DNA of 64,000 bases. Origin: Telluria mixta. Lineage in GTDB: Bacteria; Pseudomonadota; Gammaproteobacteria; Burkholderiales; Burkholderiaceae_D. The stretch spans positions 3,348,001-3,412,000 of the forward strand of contig NZ_CP119520.1 in assembly GCF_029223865.1 (NCBI RefSeq). The letters are read 5' to 3'. Below the pieces are notes generated by a model that was not told the DNA's origin, made no database searches, and worked only from the letters and a program-made list of their open reading frames with translations. Positions 10,336 through 20,653 of this stretch are shown here, piece by piece; position 1 is the first letter of the stretch; each line of letters opens with the position of its first letter. The translations under genes and the position numbers were made by a program.

Positions 10336-11661
10336 ATGCCAACGCTTGAATTCATCGTGCTCGCGGTGGCGCTGCTGGCCGTGCTCGGCTTGCAGGTCGT
10401 CCTCTTGAGTCGCGCGCGCCGAGGCGGCGACGAGCGCCACGCCTTCGAACGCCTGGAGCGCGAACTGCGCCAGGAATTGCAGATCAGCGCCCAGTCCACG
10501 CGCCAGGAACTGGCCGCGCATCTCGCGCAGAACCAGGCCGCCACCGTGCAGCAGCTGGACGGCATGCGCCAGCAGATCCAGTTGAATTCCCAGGGCGGCC
10601 GCGAAGAACAGGCGCGCGCGCTCAAGCGTTTTTCCGACACGCTGAACGGCGCGCTGGCGAACCTGACGGAATCGAACGCGCAGCGCATGCTGGAGATCCG
10701 CGCGACGCTCGAGGCCAAGATCCGCGACCTGCAGGACGATAACGCCAAGCGGTTGGAAGAGATGCGCCAGACCGTCGACGAAAAGCTGCACGCGACCCTG
10801 GAGACGCGTCTGACGGAATCGTTCCGCCAGGTGTCCGACCGGCTGGAAAAGGTGCACCAGGGGCTGGGCGAGATGCAGCAGCTGGCCGTAGGCGTGGGCG
10901 ACCTGAAACGCGTGCTCGTCAACGTGAAGACGCGCGGCACGTGGGGCGAAGTGCAGCTGGAGATGCTGCTCGAGCAGATCCTCACCGTCGACCAGTACGC
11001 GAAGAACGTCGAGACCGTGCGCGGCTCGAACGCGCGCGTCGAATTCGCGATCAAGCTGCCGGGCGTCGTCGACGGCGGCCCCCCGCTGTGGCTGCCCATC
11101 GACGCCAAGTTCCCGAAGGAGCAGTACGAGCGCCTGCTGGAAGCGGCCGAGCAGGGCGATGCGGACGGCGTCGCGCGCGCGGGTGCGGAACTGGAACGCG
11201 CCGTGCGTGGCGAAGCGAAGACCATCTGCGAAAAATACGTGGCCCCGCCGGCGACGACGGACTTCGCCATCCTGTTCCTGCCCACCGAGGGCCTGTACGC
11301 CGAAGTGATGCGCCGCCCGGGCCTGGCCGACGACCTGCAGCGCACGTTGCGCGTGACGATCGCGGGGCCGTCGACGCTGGCGGCGCTGCTCAACAGCCTG
11401 CAGATGGGCTTCCGCACGCTGGCGCTGGAAAAGCGGTCGTCGGAAGTGTGGCAGGTGCTGGGGGCCGTGAAGACGGAGTTCGGCAAGTTCGGCGACGTGC
11501 TGGCGCAGACCAAATTGACGCTGGAGCGCGCGGCGAAAAACATCGAAAGCGCCGAGGTGCGCAGCCGGCAGATGGCACGCAAGCTCAAGTCGGTGGAGGC
11601 GTTGCCGAGCGAGGCGGCGCAGTTGATGTTGGGCGCGTCGAACGTCGACGCCGACGATTAA
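10336..11661 (+). CDS. rmuC: DNA recombination protein RmuC
   Basis: 441 residues. An N-terminal membrane helix (about 4-20) is followed by a long coiled coil (about 25-185) and the RmuC nuclease-like domain (about 195-425), with RGTWGEVQLEMLLEQIL and DAKFPKEQYERLLEA as recognisable core segments. In E. coli rmuC limits inversions at short inverted repeats. It starts 1 bp after the globin stop. Its TAA stop overlaps the stop of the convergent mobA-moeA gene in the shared bases TTAA (11658-11661). Confidence 0.93.
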   Translation: MPTLEFIVLAVALLAVLGLQVVLLSRARRGGDERHAFERLERELRQELQISAQSTRQELAAHLAQNQAATVQQLDGMRQQIQLNSQGGREEQARALKRFSDTLNGALANLTESNAQRMLEIRATLEAKIRDLQDDNAKRLEEMRQTVDEKLHATLETRLTESFRQVSDRLEKVHQGLGEMQQLAVGVGDLKRVLVNVKTRGTWGEVQLEMLLEQILTVDQYAKNVETVRGSNARVEFAIKLPGVVDGGPPLWLPIDAKFPKEQYERLLEAAEQGDADGVARAGAELERAVRGEAKTICEKYVAPPATTDFAILFLPTEGLYAEVMRRPGLADDLQRTLRVTIAGPSTLAALLNSLQMGFRTLALEKRSSEVWQVLGAVKTEFGKFGDVLAQTKLTLERAAKNIESAEVRSRQMARKLKSVEALPSEAAQLMLGASNVDADD

Positions 11662-13526
11662 ATCAAACCTTCGAACAACAACACGTCGACCATGTCGCCG
11701 GCCTGCACCGTGCCCTGCTCGTCATGCAGCACCACCATGCAATTCGCCTCCGACATCGACCGCAGAATCCCCGACCCCTGCGCCCCCGTGATGGTGACGG
11801 TCGGCTGACCATCCGCGCCGCGGGCCAGGATGCCGCGCTGGTATTCCGTGCGGCCCGGCTTCTTGCGGATCGTCGCGGCCGAGCGGGCCCGGACCAGTTC
11901 CAGTGGCGCCTCGGCCCCCATCATGCGCAGCAGCGCCTCGCGTGCGAAGAAGTAGAACGACACCATCACCGCCACCGGATTGCCCGGCAGGCCGAACAGG
12001 AAGGCGCTGCGGCCGTTCGACGCGATGCGGCCGAAGGCCAGCGGGCGGCCCGGGCGCATGCCGATCTTCCAGAACGTCACGTCGCCCAGGCGCGCCATGA
12101 TCTGCTTCGTGTAGTCGGCCGCGCCGACCGAGACGCCGCCCGACGTGATGATGGCGTCCGCGTTTTCGCACGCGTCGCGCAGGGCCTGTTCCAGGGCCTG
12201 CGGATCGTCGCGCACGACGCCCATGTCGATCAGGTCGCAGCCCAGGCGCTGCAGCATGCCGTAGATCGTGTAGCGGTTGCTGTCGTAGACGCAGCCCTCG
12301 TCCAGCGGCTGGCCGATCGAGCGCAGTTCGTCGCCGGTCGAGAAGAAGGCCACGCGCAGGCGGCGCTGCACCGGGACTTCCGCCACGCCCAGCGACGCGA
12401 GCAGCCCGAGGTCGGCCGGACGCACGATCTTGCCGGCGCGCAGGGCGGCGCTGCCGGCCTTGAGGTCTTCGCCGGCCAGGCGGCGGTTGTCGCCGGCGCG
12501 CAGGGTGCCGGGCGCGATGACCATCGTGTCGTCCTCGACGCTGACGAATTCCTGCGGCACGACGCTGTCGCAGCCGGCCGGCATGACGGCGCCCGTCATG
12601 ATGCGCACGCATTCGCCCGGCTGCGGGCTGCCCTCGAACGCGCGGCCCGCGTACGCGGTGCCGATCACGCGCAGGCGCGCGGGCGCGTCCGCCGGCAGGT
12701 CCGATCCACGCAAGGCATAGCCGTCCATCGCCGAGTTGTCGTGGGCCGGCACGTTGATCGGCGAGATGATGTCGGCCGCGAGTACGCGGCCCAGCGCGGC
12801 GCGCAGGGCCACCATTTCCGTCGCGCGCACGGGCGTGACGAATTCGCGGATGATGCGCTGGGCGTCGCGCACGGGCAGGGCATCCGGATCGTACGCGGAC
12901 AGGCAGCTGACCACGTCGGCCAGGCGCGGCACTTTCACGGTATCGAGCGCGTGCAACTCGTCCAGCGTGTTGATGTTGCGGAAGGCGTCGGCATCGTCGA
13001 ACAGCACCTCGGTTACCTTGATCTGCGGGTACCAGCCGTCCATGCGCCGTCCGCCGCCGTCGAGATACGCGGACAGCACCGGTTCCAGACCCGCCTTCAG
13101 CAGGCAGAACACGGGGTGCACCTGGCGCCGGCCGTTTTCCTCGGTGACGGCGACGGCGAGATCGGCGCCGGCCGCGCGCAGGCCGTCGTGCAGGCGCTCC
13201 GCGAGGTCGGCCGGCAGGAACGGCGAATCGCACGGCGCCGTGAGCAGGTACGTGGTCGCGCAGCGGCGCAGGCCCGCCTGCAGGCCGGCGAGCGGGCCCG
13301 CGAAGTCGGGCGTATCGTCCGGCCAGACGGGCACCCCGTACCCGGCATACGTGTCCTCGTTGCGGTTGGCGTTGATGGCGACCGTCGCCACCTGCGGCGC
13401 GAGGCGCGCCAGCACGTGCGCGACCATGGTCGTGCCGCCGAAGGGCTGCAGGCCCTTGTCGACGTGGCCCATGCGCGTGCCGCGGCCGCCGGCGAGGATC
13501 AGGCCGCTGATGGATTCCTTGTTCAT
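11658..13526 (-). CDS. Fused MobA-MoeA molybdenum cofactor enzyme
   Basis: 622 residues in one open frame. Residues about 1-200 are a MobA-type guanylyltransferase (SGLILAGGRGTRMGHVDKG is the nucleotide-binding start), which attaches GMP to molybdopterin. Residues about 215-622 are MoeA, which inserts molybdate into adenylylated molybdopterin, with VPAHDNSAMDGYA, PQEFV and the region TSGGVSVGAADYT. The fusion joins the last two steps of MGD cofactor synthesis in one chain. It lies 4 bp after moaA, so chrA-moaA-mobA/moeA looks like one leftward unit. I see no stop or frameshift between the halves. Confidence 0.92.
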   Translation of the reverse strand: MNKESISGLILAGGRGTRMGHVDKGLQPFGGTTMVAHVLARLAPQVATVAINANRNEDTYAGYGVPVWPDDTPDFAGPLAGLQAGLRRCATTYLLTAPCDSPFLPADLAERLHDGLRAAGADLAVAVTEENGRRQVHPVFCLLKAGLEPVLSAYLDGGGRRMDGWYPQIKVTEVLFDDADAFRNINTLDELHALDTVKVPRLADVVSCLSAYDPDALPVRDAQRIIREFVTPVRATEMVALRAALGRVLAADIISPINVPAHDNSAMDGYALRGSDLPADAPARLRVIGTAYAGRAFEGSPQPGECVRIMTGAVMPAGCDSVVPQEFVSVEDDTMVIAPGTLRAGDNRRLAGEDLKAGSAALRAGKIVRPADLGLLASLGVAEVPVQRRLRVAFFSTGDELRSIGQPLDEGCVYDSNRYTIYGMLQRLGCDLIDMGVVRDDPQALEQALRDACENADAIITSGGVSVGAADYTKQIMARLGDVTFWKIGMRPGRPLAFGRIASNGRSAFLFGLPGNPVAVMVSFYFFAREALLRMMGAEAPLELVRARSAATIRKKPGRTEYQRGILARGADGQPTVTITGAQGSGILRSMSEANCMVVLHDEQGTVQAGDMVDVLLFEGLI

Positions 13527-13530
13527 TTTG

Positions 13531-14649
13531 TTATCCGCCGATGTAGGACATTTCGATTTTCTGTGCGCTCTCCGCGCGCGGCGAGAGGCCCGCCGTGTTG
13601 ACGGTGCGGGTTTCGGAGTAGCGGTCGTCGCGCGCGCGCCAGAGCCGGGCGATGGCCGTCTGCATCTCCTGGTCCGTACGCCCCGCCCGGAGCAGCTCGC
13701 GCAGGTCGTGGCCGCGCGTCGCGAACAAACAGGTGTACAGCTTGCCCTCGGTGGACAGGCGGATGCGCGAACAGTCGCGGCAGAACGCTTGCGTGACGCT
13801 GGAGATCATGCCCACTTCGCCGCCGCCGTCCACATAGCGCCAGCGCTGTGCGGTCTCGCCCGCGTAGTTGGCGCCGATCGGCTCCAGCGGCATCTCGGCC
13901 GAGATGCGGCGCACGACTTCGCCCGACGGCACGACTTCCGTCATGTTCCAGCCGTTCGACGCGCCCACGTCCATGTATTCGATGAAGCGCAGGATGGCCG
14001 GCGTGCCCTTGAAGTGGCGCGCCATCGGCAGGATCTGGTCGTCGTTCATGCCGCCCTTGACGACCATGTTGACCTTGATGGGCCCCAGGCCGGCGGCGTG
14101 GGCGGCGTCGATGCCGGCCAGGACATCGGCCACGGCGAAGTCGACGTCGTTCATGCGCTTGAACACGGCGTCGTCGATGGCGTCGAGCGAGACCGTCACG
14201 CGGTCCAGGCCCGCATCCTTGAGCAGCTGCGCTTTTTTCGCCAGCAGCGAACCGTTGGTGGTGAGCGTGAGGTCGAGCGGGCGGCCGGACGGCGTCTCGA
14301 TGGCGCGCAGCTGTTCGACCAGGCGCTCCAGGTTCTTGCGCAGCAGCGGCTCTCCGCCCGTCAGGCGGATCTTTTCGACGCCGTGCGCGACGAACAGCCG
14401 CGCCACGCGCGCGATCTCCTCGAAATTGAGGAGGGCCGAGTGGGGCAGGTAGGCGTAATCCTTGTCGAAGACTTCCTTCGGCATGCAGTACACGCAGCGG
14501 AAGTTGCAGCGGTCCGTGACGGAGATGCGCAGGTCGTGCAGGGGGCGTCCGAGGGCGTCGGCGAGCAGGCCGTTCGGTGTCTCCAGCGTGTCGGGGACGG
14601 CCAGCGCGGGGGCGCGCGCATCGGCCACCATGATGATTTTTTCAGCCAT
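13531..14649 (-). CDS. moaA: GTP 3',8-cyclase MoaA
   Basis: 372 residues. A radical-SAM enzyme that makes 3',8-cyclo-GTP, the first step of molybdopterin synthesis. The N-terminal [4Fe-4S] motif is CNFRCVYC (CxxxCxxC). [12 protein letters not shown] is the SAM-binding GGE motif. A C-terminal second cluster is indicated by [19 protein letters not shown]. The ATG at 14649 gives the normal family start; longer in-frame extensions run back through chrA. The start overlaps the end of chrA by 8 bp. Confidence 0.93.
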   Translation of the reverse strand: MAEKIIMVADARAPALAVPDTLETPNGLLADALGRPLHDLRISVTDRCNFRCVYCMPKEVFDKDYAYLPHSALLNFEEIARVARLFVAHGVEKIRLTGGEPLLRKNLERLVEQLRAIETPSGRPLDLTLTTNGSLLAKKAQLLKDAGLDRVTVSLDAIDDAVFKRMNDVDFAVADVLAGIDAAHAAGLGPIKVNMVVKGGMNDDQILPMARHFKGTPAILRFIEYMDVGASNGWNMTEVVPSGEVVRRISAEMPLEPIGANYAGETAQRWRYVDGGGEVGMISSVTQAFCRDCSRIRLSTEGKLYTCLFATRGHDLRELLRAGRTDQEMQTAIARLWRARDDRYSETRTVNTAGLSPRAESAQKIEMSYIGG

Positions 14650-15970
14650 GCCAATACGATAGCAGAAGGCCGGCGAGGGCGCAGGCAAGGATGGTCTTGA
14701 TCGTCCCGGTTCTGTAGCGCAATAACGCCACCGCGGCGGCCGTGCCGATGGCGATCGCGTCCCAGCGCGGCGCGCCGTGATCGAGGAAGACGTGGGCACC
14801 GAAGAAGACGGCCAGGCTCGCGATGACGCCGACGACGGCCGCCGAGATCGCCGTCAGCGGCGCCGTCAGCCGCACGTCCCCGCGCGTGGACTCCACCAGC
14901 GGGCCGCCCGCGAGGATGAACACGAACGACGGCAGGAACGTGAAGAATGTCACGACACAAGCTGCCGCCGTGCCGGCCAGGAAGCGGGCGTCCGGACCGA
15001 ACAGCGCATGGGTCCAGCCGCCGACGAAGCCGACGAACGCGACGATCATGATCAGGGGACCCGGCGTCGTTTCGCCCAGCGCGAGGCCGTCGATCATCTG
15101 GCCGGCGTCGAGCCAGTGGTACTGCTCGACGGCGTGCTGCACGACGTATGGCAGTACGGCATAGGCGCCGCCGAACGTCAGCAGCGCCATCCTGCCGAAG
15201 AACGCGCCCATGCGCGGCAACTCGCCGTCCGGCCCGTAGACGAGGGCCAGTCCCGCCCAGCCCGCGAGCCCGATGGCGCAGCCGGCCACGCCGACCGTCA
15301 TCAGTCGCCGCCAGGTGAAGCGGGCGTGGGCCGGCGTCGGCGTCGTGTCGTCGATCAGCGCCGGCGGATGGGGCGAGCCATCGGCCGCGACCGCGTGCGC
15401 ACCGCCCAGGTCGAACAGCGCGGGCCTCCACCGGCCGCCAGCCAGTCCGACCACCGCCGCCCCGAGCACGATCAGCGGGAACGGCACGCCCAGCAGGTCG
15501 ATGCCGACGAACGCCGCGAGCGCGACGCCGACCAGCAGGCCATTGCGGAGTGTCCGGCTGCCGATGCGCCACGCGGCCGCCAGCACGATCGCGACGACGG
15601 CCGGCTTGATGCCCGTCATGATGCCGGCGATGGCGGGCACCTGGCCCCATGCCATGTAGATCCACGACAGCGCGATCAGGACGAGCAGCGACGGCAGCAC
15701 GAACAGCATCCCGGCCGCGATCCCGCCCGGCACGCGGTGCAGCAGCCAGCCGATGTAGATGGCGAGCTGTGTCGCTTCCGGCCCCGGCAGCAGCATGCAG
15801 TAATTCAGCGCGTGCAGGAACCGGCGCTCGGATATCCAGCGGCGGCGCTCGACGAGCTCGGCATGCATCATGGCGATCTGCCCGGCCGGGCCGCCGAAAC
15901 TGATGAAGCCCAGCTTGAGCCAGTAGCGCAGGGCGGTGCGGAAGGAAACGGGAGCGGGCGGGGCGGACAA
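14642..15970 (-). CDS. chrA: Chromate efflux transporter ChrA (long-chain CHR family)
   Basis: 442 residues with two homologous CHR domains. The first contains [16 protein letters not shown] and [19 protein letters not shown] (about 18-75). The second contains [21 protein letters not shown] and [19 protein letters not shown] (about 262-325). The long two-domain form is the proton-driven chromate exporter type; the true substrate is inferred from the family. Its stop lies inside the moaA start, suggesting translational coupling with cofactor genes that have no known link to chromate. Confidence 0.88.
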   Translation of the reverse strand: MSAPPAPVSFRTALRYWLKLGFISFGGPAGQIAMMHAELVERRRWISERRFLHALNYCMLLPGPEATQLAIYIGWLLHRVPGGIAAGMLFVLPSLLVLIALSWIYMAWGQVPAIAGIMTGIKPAVVAIVLAAAWRIGSRTLRNGLLVGVALAAFVGIDLLGVPFPLIVLGAAVVGLAGGRWRPALFDLGGAHAVAADGSPHPPALIDDTTPTPAHARFTWRRLMTVGVAGCAIGLAGWAGLALVYGPDGELPRMGAFFGRMALLTFGGAYAVLPYVVQHAVEQYHWLDAGQMIDGLALGETTPGPLIMIVAFVGFVGGWTHALFGPDARFLAGTAAACVVTFFTFLPSFVFILAGGPLVESTRGDVRLTAPLTAISAAVVGVIASLAVFFGAHVFLDHGAPRWDAIAIGTAAAVALLRYRTGTIKTILACALAGLLLSYWHG

Positions 15971-16012
15971 GGCGGATGGGCAACGGTTGATGAGTTGCCC
16001 ATCTTACACGCA

Positions 16013-16381
16013 TCAGGCAGGTGAGCGATGGCTTACTTCCACCAGGATGCCGCCCGGTGCGTGGACGTAGAACAGCGTCGCGCCGCGCTGGGACGAGACG
16101 GGCGGCAGGTCGGGCACGCCCGCGGCCTGCATCCGCGCGTGGGCGGCGTGCACGGCCGCGTCGGACTCGACGAGAAAGCCGATGTGGAAGTTGTCGGGAT
16201 AGTCCTGTACGCCTTCTGCGCGGCGCCGCGTGAGGACGAGTGCGAATCCACTTTCGCCGAGCAGCAGGGCGAAGCCGTTATTGCCGCGTGTGTCGAGCAG
16301 GCGGAAGCCGAAATGGGTCGTGAAGAAGGCGGCGGTGGCCGCGACGTCGGGGACGGGAAGGTCGAGGTGATTCAGTTGCAT
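16013..16381 (-). CDS. VOC/glyoxalase-bleomycin resistance domain protein
   Basis: 122 residues; a single vicinal-oxygen-chelate domain with the two beta-alpha-beta-beta-beta halves expected from MQLNHLDLPVPDVAATAAFF and FHIGFLVESDAAVHAAHARM. The C-terminal GGILVEVSH carries the usual metal-ligand Glu. Function cannot be read from the fold: such proteins include lyases, dioxygenases and drug-binding proteins. The ATG at 16381 is chosen for the GGAG site 8 nt upstream and the clean domain start. Confidence 0.85.
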   Translation of the reverse strand: MQLNHLDLPVPDVAATAAFFTTHFGFRLLDTRGNNGFALLLGESGFALVLTRRRAEGVQDYPDNFHIGFLVESDAAVHAAHARMQAAGVPDLPPVSSQRGATLFYVHAPGGILVEVSHRSPA

Positions 16382-16581
16382 GGCATGCTCCGATAGATGG
16401 GCTCGCTCGGGATGCAGGCATGCGCGAACGAACCCGTTGGGCGCAACAGCGCCGGACGGTTCGTCGCGGGTACTCATGCGCGTACGCATGGAACAGAGCT
16501 TCGGCGCATGTCGCGCGAAGGGACCGGGCTTACCAAAGACGATCCTGCCTTTTTCGACGCCGCCATCGTAGCACAGGAAGC

Positions 16582-16610
16582 AAAAAGGGAAGCCGAAGCT
16601 TCCCTTTTTT
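16582..16610 (-). terminator. Rho-independent terminator of rne (bidirectional in form)
   Basis: AAAAAGGGAAGC-CGAA-GCTTCCCTTTTTT: a 7-bp GC-containing stem extended by A-T pairs, with a tetraloop and T-runs on both strands. It lies 27 bp downstream of the rne stop on the minus strand. Confidence 0.9.
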
Positions 16611-16636
16611 ACGATGCCGACGCGCTTATTGGCTCG

Positions 16637-19600
16637 TTATTGGCGTGTATCCACCTGGATCAGCGGCTCGTCGACCGGCGGCGGCGCCGGCTTGCGCGTG
16701 CGGCGCGGACGTGCCGGCGGCTCCACCTGCGCGGCCGCTTCCTGGGCGGCGCGCAGCTTTTCCGGATCCGTCGACGCGAGCGTCAGGCCGGCTTTCTCGA
16801 GCAGGTCGTTCAGGTTGGCCGGTGCTGCGGCGACCGGTGCCGGGGCCGGTGCGGCGGCAACCGGTGCCGCTTGCGCGACGACAGGTTGTTCGGCCTCGAC
16901 CGGAGCCGATACCGGCGCCGACACAGGAGCAGGAGCAGAAGCAGGCGCAGCGGCCGGGGCTTCGACGGTGGTTTCGACCGGCTGGGCGGCTGCATCGGCC
17001 TCGGCCTTGTCGGCGACGGCGGCGGCGACCGACTCGGTGGTCGGGAACGGCCACGGCGTCTGGGCAGCCGGGGCGGCCTCGACGACAGGTTCGGCCGGCG
17101 CGGCGGCCTGCTCAGCTGCAGCCGCTGCGGCAGCGGCCGCAGCCTGTTCAGCCTGGGCGCGGGCCGCTTCCGCCTGCTCGGCGGCAGCCTTCTCGGCGGC
17201 GGCTTTCACAGCGGCAGCCTTGACCGATTCCGTGGTCGGGAACGGCCACGGACCCAGTGCGACGGCCTTGACGGGCGCCGCCTCAGGCTTGGTTTGTGCA
17301 GCTTTCGCTTCGGCCTGGACCTTGGCGGCTTCCTCGTCGGCCACCGGCGTGAAGGCCGGTGCTTCGCCTTCGACGACGTCCTGCTCGGCGCCCTCGACCT
17401 GGTCACGGTCGCGACGGTTGCGGTTGCGGCCGCCACGACGGCGACGGCGGCGCGGCTCGTCGCCATGCGCGTCCGTTTCCAGTTCCTCGTTATCCGGGCC
17501 GACGGTCGCTACCGCTGCGTTCGCCGTCACCGGCTTCAGCGCTTCCGGAATCTGCGGCTCGCCGGCCAGCGTGATGGCCGCCTGGGCCGCCACGGCCTGG
17601 GCGGCATTCAGCTCTTCGCTCTTGGCCTCGGCCGGGGCGCGTTCGGTGCGTTCCGTACGCTCGGCACGCTCGCCACCTTCACGCGGCGGGCGCGGCTGGC
17701 GCGGTGCGCGTTCCGGACGTTCGCCACGCTCCGGACGCTCGCCGCGTTCGGCACGCTCGCCTCGCGGGGCCTGCGGCTGTGCATCCGCCGTGACGGCTGC
17801 CTGTTCGCGCGGCTCGCGGGCTTCGCGCGGTTGACGCGGCTGGCGCGGCGGACGTGCCGGCTTGCCTTCGGCCTCGACCGGCTTGGCGCCTTCCACGGCG
17901 GCGTTCACATCGCGTTCCTCGCGCTCGGCGCGGTTGCGGCCATTGCCGCCGGCGGTGGCGTTGCGGCCGCCGCGGGCGTTGCGCGGGCCACGGCCGGCGC
18001 GCTCGCCGCGTTCGCCGGCAGCCGGTGCCGCTTCAGCGGGCTTGGGCGGTGCGACCGGGGCGGGTGGCGGGGCGATCGGGACCTGACGGCCGAAGAAGAA
18101 GTTGCGCAGCTTGGCGAAGAAACCTTCCTGGACCGGCGGCGCGTAGGCCGGCGCGGCGGGCGCGGCCGCTGCCGGGGCGGGCGCCTCGACCGGCTTGGCC
18201 GGCTGGCGGTCGACCACCGGTGCCGGCTGGGCCGGGGTGATCGTCTTGACGACGGCTTCCTGGCGCGGCTTCGCTTCTTCCTTCTGGCGCTTGGCGAAGG
18301 CCATGTCCGTGTCGGCCGACTCGGCCATCGTGTAGCTGGCGGCGTCGTCGTCCAGGCGCGGATCGTCGTGCTTGATGCGCTCGAGCTTGTAGTGCGGGGT
18401 TTCCAGGTGCTTGTTCGGGACCAGGATGACCGTGATGCGGTGGCGCGTCTCGATCTTGAGCACTTCGCCGCGCTTTTCGTTCAGCAGGAAAGCGGCGACG
18501 TCGACCGGGACCTGGACGTGGATCGCGGCCGAGTTCTCCTTCATCGCCTCTTCCTGGATGATGCGCAGCACCTGCAGGGCGGACGATTCGGTATCGCGGA
18601 TGTGGCCGGTGCCCGAGCAGCGCGGGCAGGTCACGTGCGAACCTTCCGACAGCGACGGACGCAGGCGCTGGCGCGACAGTTCCATCAGGCCGAAGCGCGA
18701 GATCTTGCCCATCTGGACGCGTGCACGGTCATGGTGCAGGGCATCCTTCAGGCGCTGTTCCACTTCGCGCTGGTTCTTGGCGACTTCCATGTCGATGAAG
18801 TCGATGACGATCAGGCCACCCAGGTCGCGCAGGCGCAGCTGGCGGGCCACTTCGTCGGCCGCTTCGCAGTTGGTGTTGAAGGCGGTCGTCTCGATGTCCG
18901 AACCGCGCGTCGCGCGCGCCGAGTTGACGTCGATGGAGACGAGGGCTTCCGTGTGGTCGATCACGATCGCGCCGCCGGACGGCAGCGGGACGGTGCGCGA
19001 ATACGCGGTCTCGATCTGGTGTTCGATCTGGAAACGGGAGAACAGCGGCACGTCGTCCGTGTAGCGCTTCACGCGGTGCGCCATGTCGGGCATCACGTGG
19101 CTCATGAACTGCTGGGCCTGGTCGAAGATCTCGTCGGTGTCGATCAGGACTTCGCCGATGTCAGGCTGGAAATAGTCGCGGATGGCGCGGATGACCAGCG
19201 AGGACTCTTGATAGATCAGGAACGGACCGGGGGCCGACTTGCCGGCGCCTTCGATCGCGCGCCACAGTTGCATCAGGTAATTCAGGTCCCACTGGAGTTC
19301 TTCGACGTTGCGGCCGATACCGGCGGTGCGGGCGATGACCGACATACCCTGCGGCAGGTCCAGCTTGTCCATCGTCTCGCGCAGTTCCTGGCGCTCTTCG
19401 CCTTCGACGCGGCGCGACACGCCGCCACCCCGCGGATTGTTCGGCATCAGGACCAGGTAGCGGCCGGCCAGCGAGATGAACGAGGTCAGGGCCGCGCCCT
19501 TGTTGCCGCGTTCTTCCTTTTCGACCTGGACCATGATTTCCTGGCCTTCGCGCAGGGCTTCCTTGATCGTGCAGTTGCGGACGTCGACGCCGTCGCGGAA

Positions 19601-19831
19601 ATAGGAGCGGGCAACTTCTTTGAAGGGGAGGAAACCGTGGCGCTCTTCGCCGTAGCTGACGAAGCAGGCTTCAAGAGAGGGTTCGATGCGGGTGATGACG
19701 CCTTTGTAGATATTCGACTTTCGCTGTTCGCGACCGGCGGTCTCGATATCGATGTCGATCAGTTTCTGGCCATCGACGATCGCTACGCGCAGCTCCTCTT
19801 GCTGCGTAGCGTTAAACAACATACGTTTCAT
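16637..19831 (-). CDS. rne: Ribonuclease E
   Basis: 1064 residues. The N-terminal catalytic half has an S1 domain (about 36-120) and the metal-binding aspartates corresponding to E. coli D303 and D346, here D301 ([12 protein letters not shown]) and D344 (IVIDFIDM). The Zn-link is CPRC at 402-405. It cuts single-stranded 5'-monophosphate RNA and scaffolds the degradosome. The C-terminal half (about 560-1050) is low-complexity: Arg/Glu-rich RNA-binding stretches ([20 protein letters not shown]) and Ala-rich linkers, with a duplicated [10 protein letters not shown] motif near residues 861 and 926. It is divergent from rluC, as in E. coli. Confidence 0.97.
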   Translation of the reverse strand: MKRMLFNATQQEELRVAIVDGQKLIDIDIETAGREQRKSNIYKGVITRIEPSLEACFVSYGEERHGFLPFKEVARSYFRDGVDVRNCTIKEALREGQEIMVQVEKEERGNKGAALTSFISLAGRYLVLMPNNPRGGGVSRRVEGEERQELRETMDKLDLPQGMSVIARTAGIGRNVEELQWDLNYLMQLWRAIEGAGKSAPGPFLIYQESSLVIRAIRDYFQPDIGEVLIDTDEIFDQAQQFMSHVMPDMAHRVKRYTDDVPLFSRFQIEHQIETAYSRTVPLPSGGAIVIDHTEALVSIDVNSARATRGSDIETTAFNTNCEAADEVARQLRLRDLGGLIVIDFIDMEVAKNQREVEQRLKDALHHDRARVQMGKISRFGLMELSRQRLRPSLSEGSHVTCPRCSGTGHIRDTESSALQVLRIIQEEAMKENSAAIHVQVPVDVAAFLLNEKRGEVLKIETRHRITVILVPNKHLETPHYKLERIKHDDPRLDDDAASYTMAESADTDMAFAKRQKEEAKPRQEAVVKTITPAQPAPVVDRQPAKPVEAPAPAAAAPAAPAYAPPVQEGFFAKLRNFFFGRQVPIAPPPAPVAPPKPAEAAPAAGERGERAGRGPRNARGGRNATAGGNGRNRAEREERDVNAAVEGAKPVEAEGKPARPPRQPRQPREAREPREQAAVTADAQPQAPRGERAERGERPERGERPERAPRQPRPPREGGERAERTERTERAPAEAKSEELNAAQAVAAQAAITLAGEPQIPEALKPVTANAAVATVGPDNEELETDAHGDEPRRRRRRGGRNRNRRDRDQVEGAEQDVVEGEAPAFTPVADEEAAKVQAEAKAAQTKPEAAPVKAVALGPWPFPTTESVKAAAVKAAAEKAAAEQAEAARAQAEQAAAAAAAAAAEQAAAPAEPVVEAAPAAQTPWPFPTTESVAAAVADKAEADAAAQPVETTVEAPAAAPASAPAPVSAPVSAPVEAEQPVVAQAAPVAAAPAPAPVAAAPANLNDLLEKAGLTLASTDPEKLRAAQEAAAQVEPPARPRRTRKPAPPPVDEPLIQVDTRQ

Positions 19832-20653
19832 TTTTATAAACTCCGCGACCCGTGGGCCGTTTCATGCCGTCTTTATGCAAGAGCGGCGAAAGTACAGGGA
19901 TGTACGCGGGGAAGGGAGTGTTGGCGGTGGTATGCCCGGGGTGTGACACGGCATGGCCGGCCACAGGGCGCAGTGGCGTCGAACGTAATTGCCCGCGCAC
20001 GAACGTCCTTGCCGGCCCGGGCGGCCCGATCGGGGCGGCACAGGGGCTGGCAAGCGGTGCGACACAGCCAGATCTTCAGTCGGCGTGCATGCCGGGGAGC
20101 GGAAGGGTGTTGGCGAAACGGGCGCTCCGGGGCGTGAAGACCGCGGTGCGTACTGCGCACCTGCAGGATCTTCCCGGATGACTGTCTTCAACAACACTGC
20201 TACAGCTCACGACGGTCTAGCGGCTCCTTACTTCGGGTCGGGCAAACGGCAAGCGTTATCGACGCCATCACCCGGCGAGCCGACCCTGCGGCCGGCTTGC
20301 CGGTACTTATCCTTACAGTTCCAAACAATCCAATCCTGCATCCTGTGCGGCTACCCGATTGCAACTGCGGTGCAACCCAGGTTCGCACAGGAATGTGCGT
20401 ACACATCTAGAAATCCTTGAAATCCGCCGCTGCGCTTTCGCATTGTCGCTGCGATGCCGCGACACTGCTGCCGCTTGCGACGGTTTGGGGATTCCGTTTT
20501 TTTCCATCGAATTTGCATTTTGGCGGGGCCGATGGAGACGCCCCTGTGTAAAATATCGTTTTAATTCTTACACCTGCAGAGGTTTGACCGCCGCCTGTCG
20601 ATTATATATTCAAAATGAAGGACTTAGAGAGAATTTCTGGGAAGACAGAGCGA
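19832..20653. other. Long divergent leader between rne and rluC
   Basis: About 820 bp with no supported gene. In E. coli the rne leader is several hundred bases long and is the target of RNase E autoregulation; the length here fits that idea. The strongest structure is an 11-bp hairpin, CCGGCGAGCCG/CGGCTTGCCGG with one wobble pair (20272-20282 and 20293-20303), about 440 bp upstream of rne. The part near rluC (20510-20620) is AT-rich and should hold its promoter. Exact promoters not assigned. Confidence 0.45.

Noticed and set aside
16637..18300. Alanine-rich tail of rne as a separate gene or sequencing artefact
   Set aside because: It is continuous with the catalytic part in one frame, and such disordered tails are normal for RNase E.
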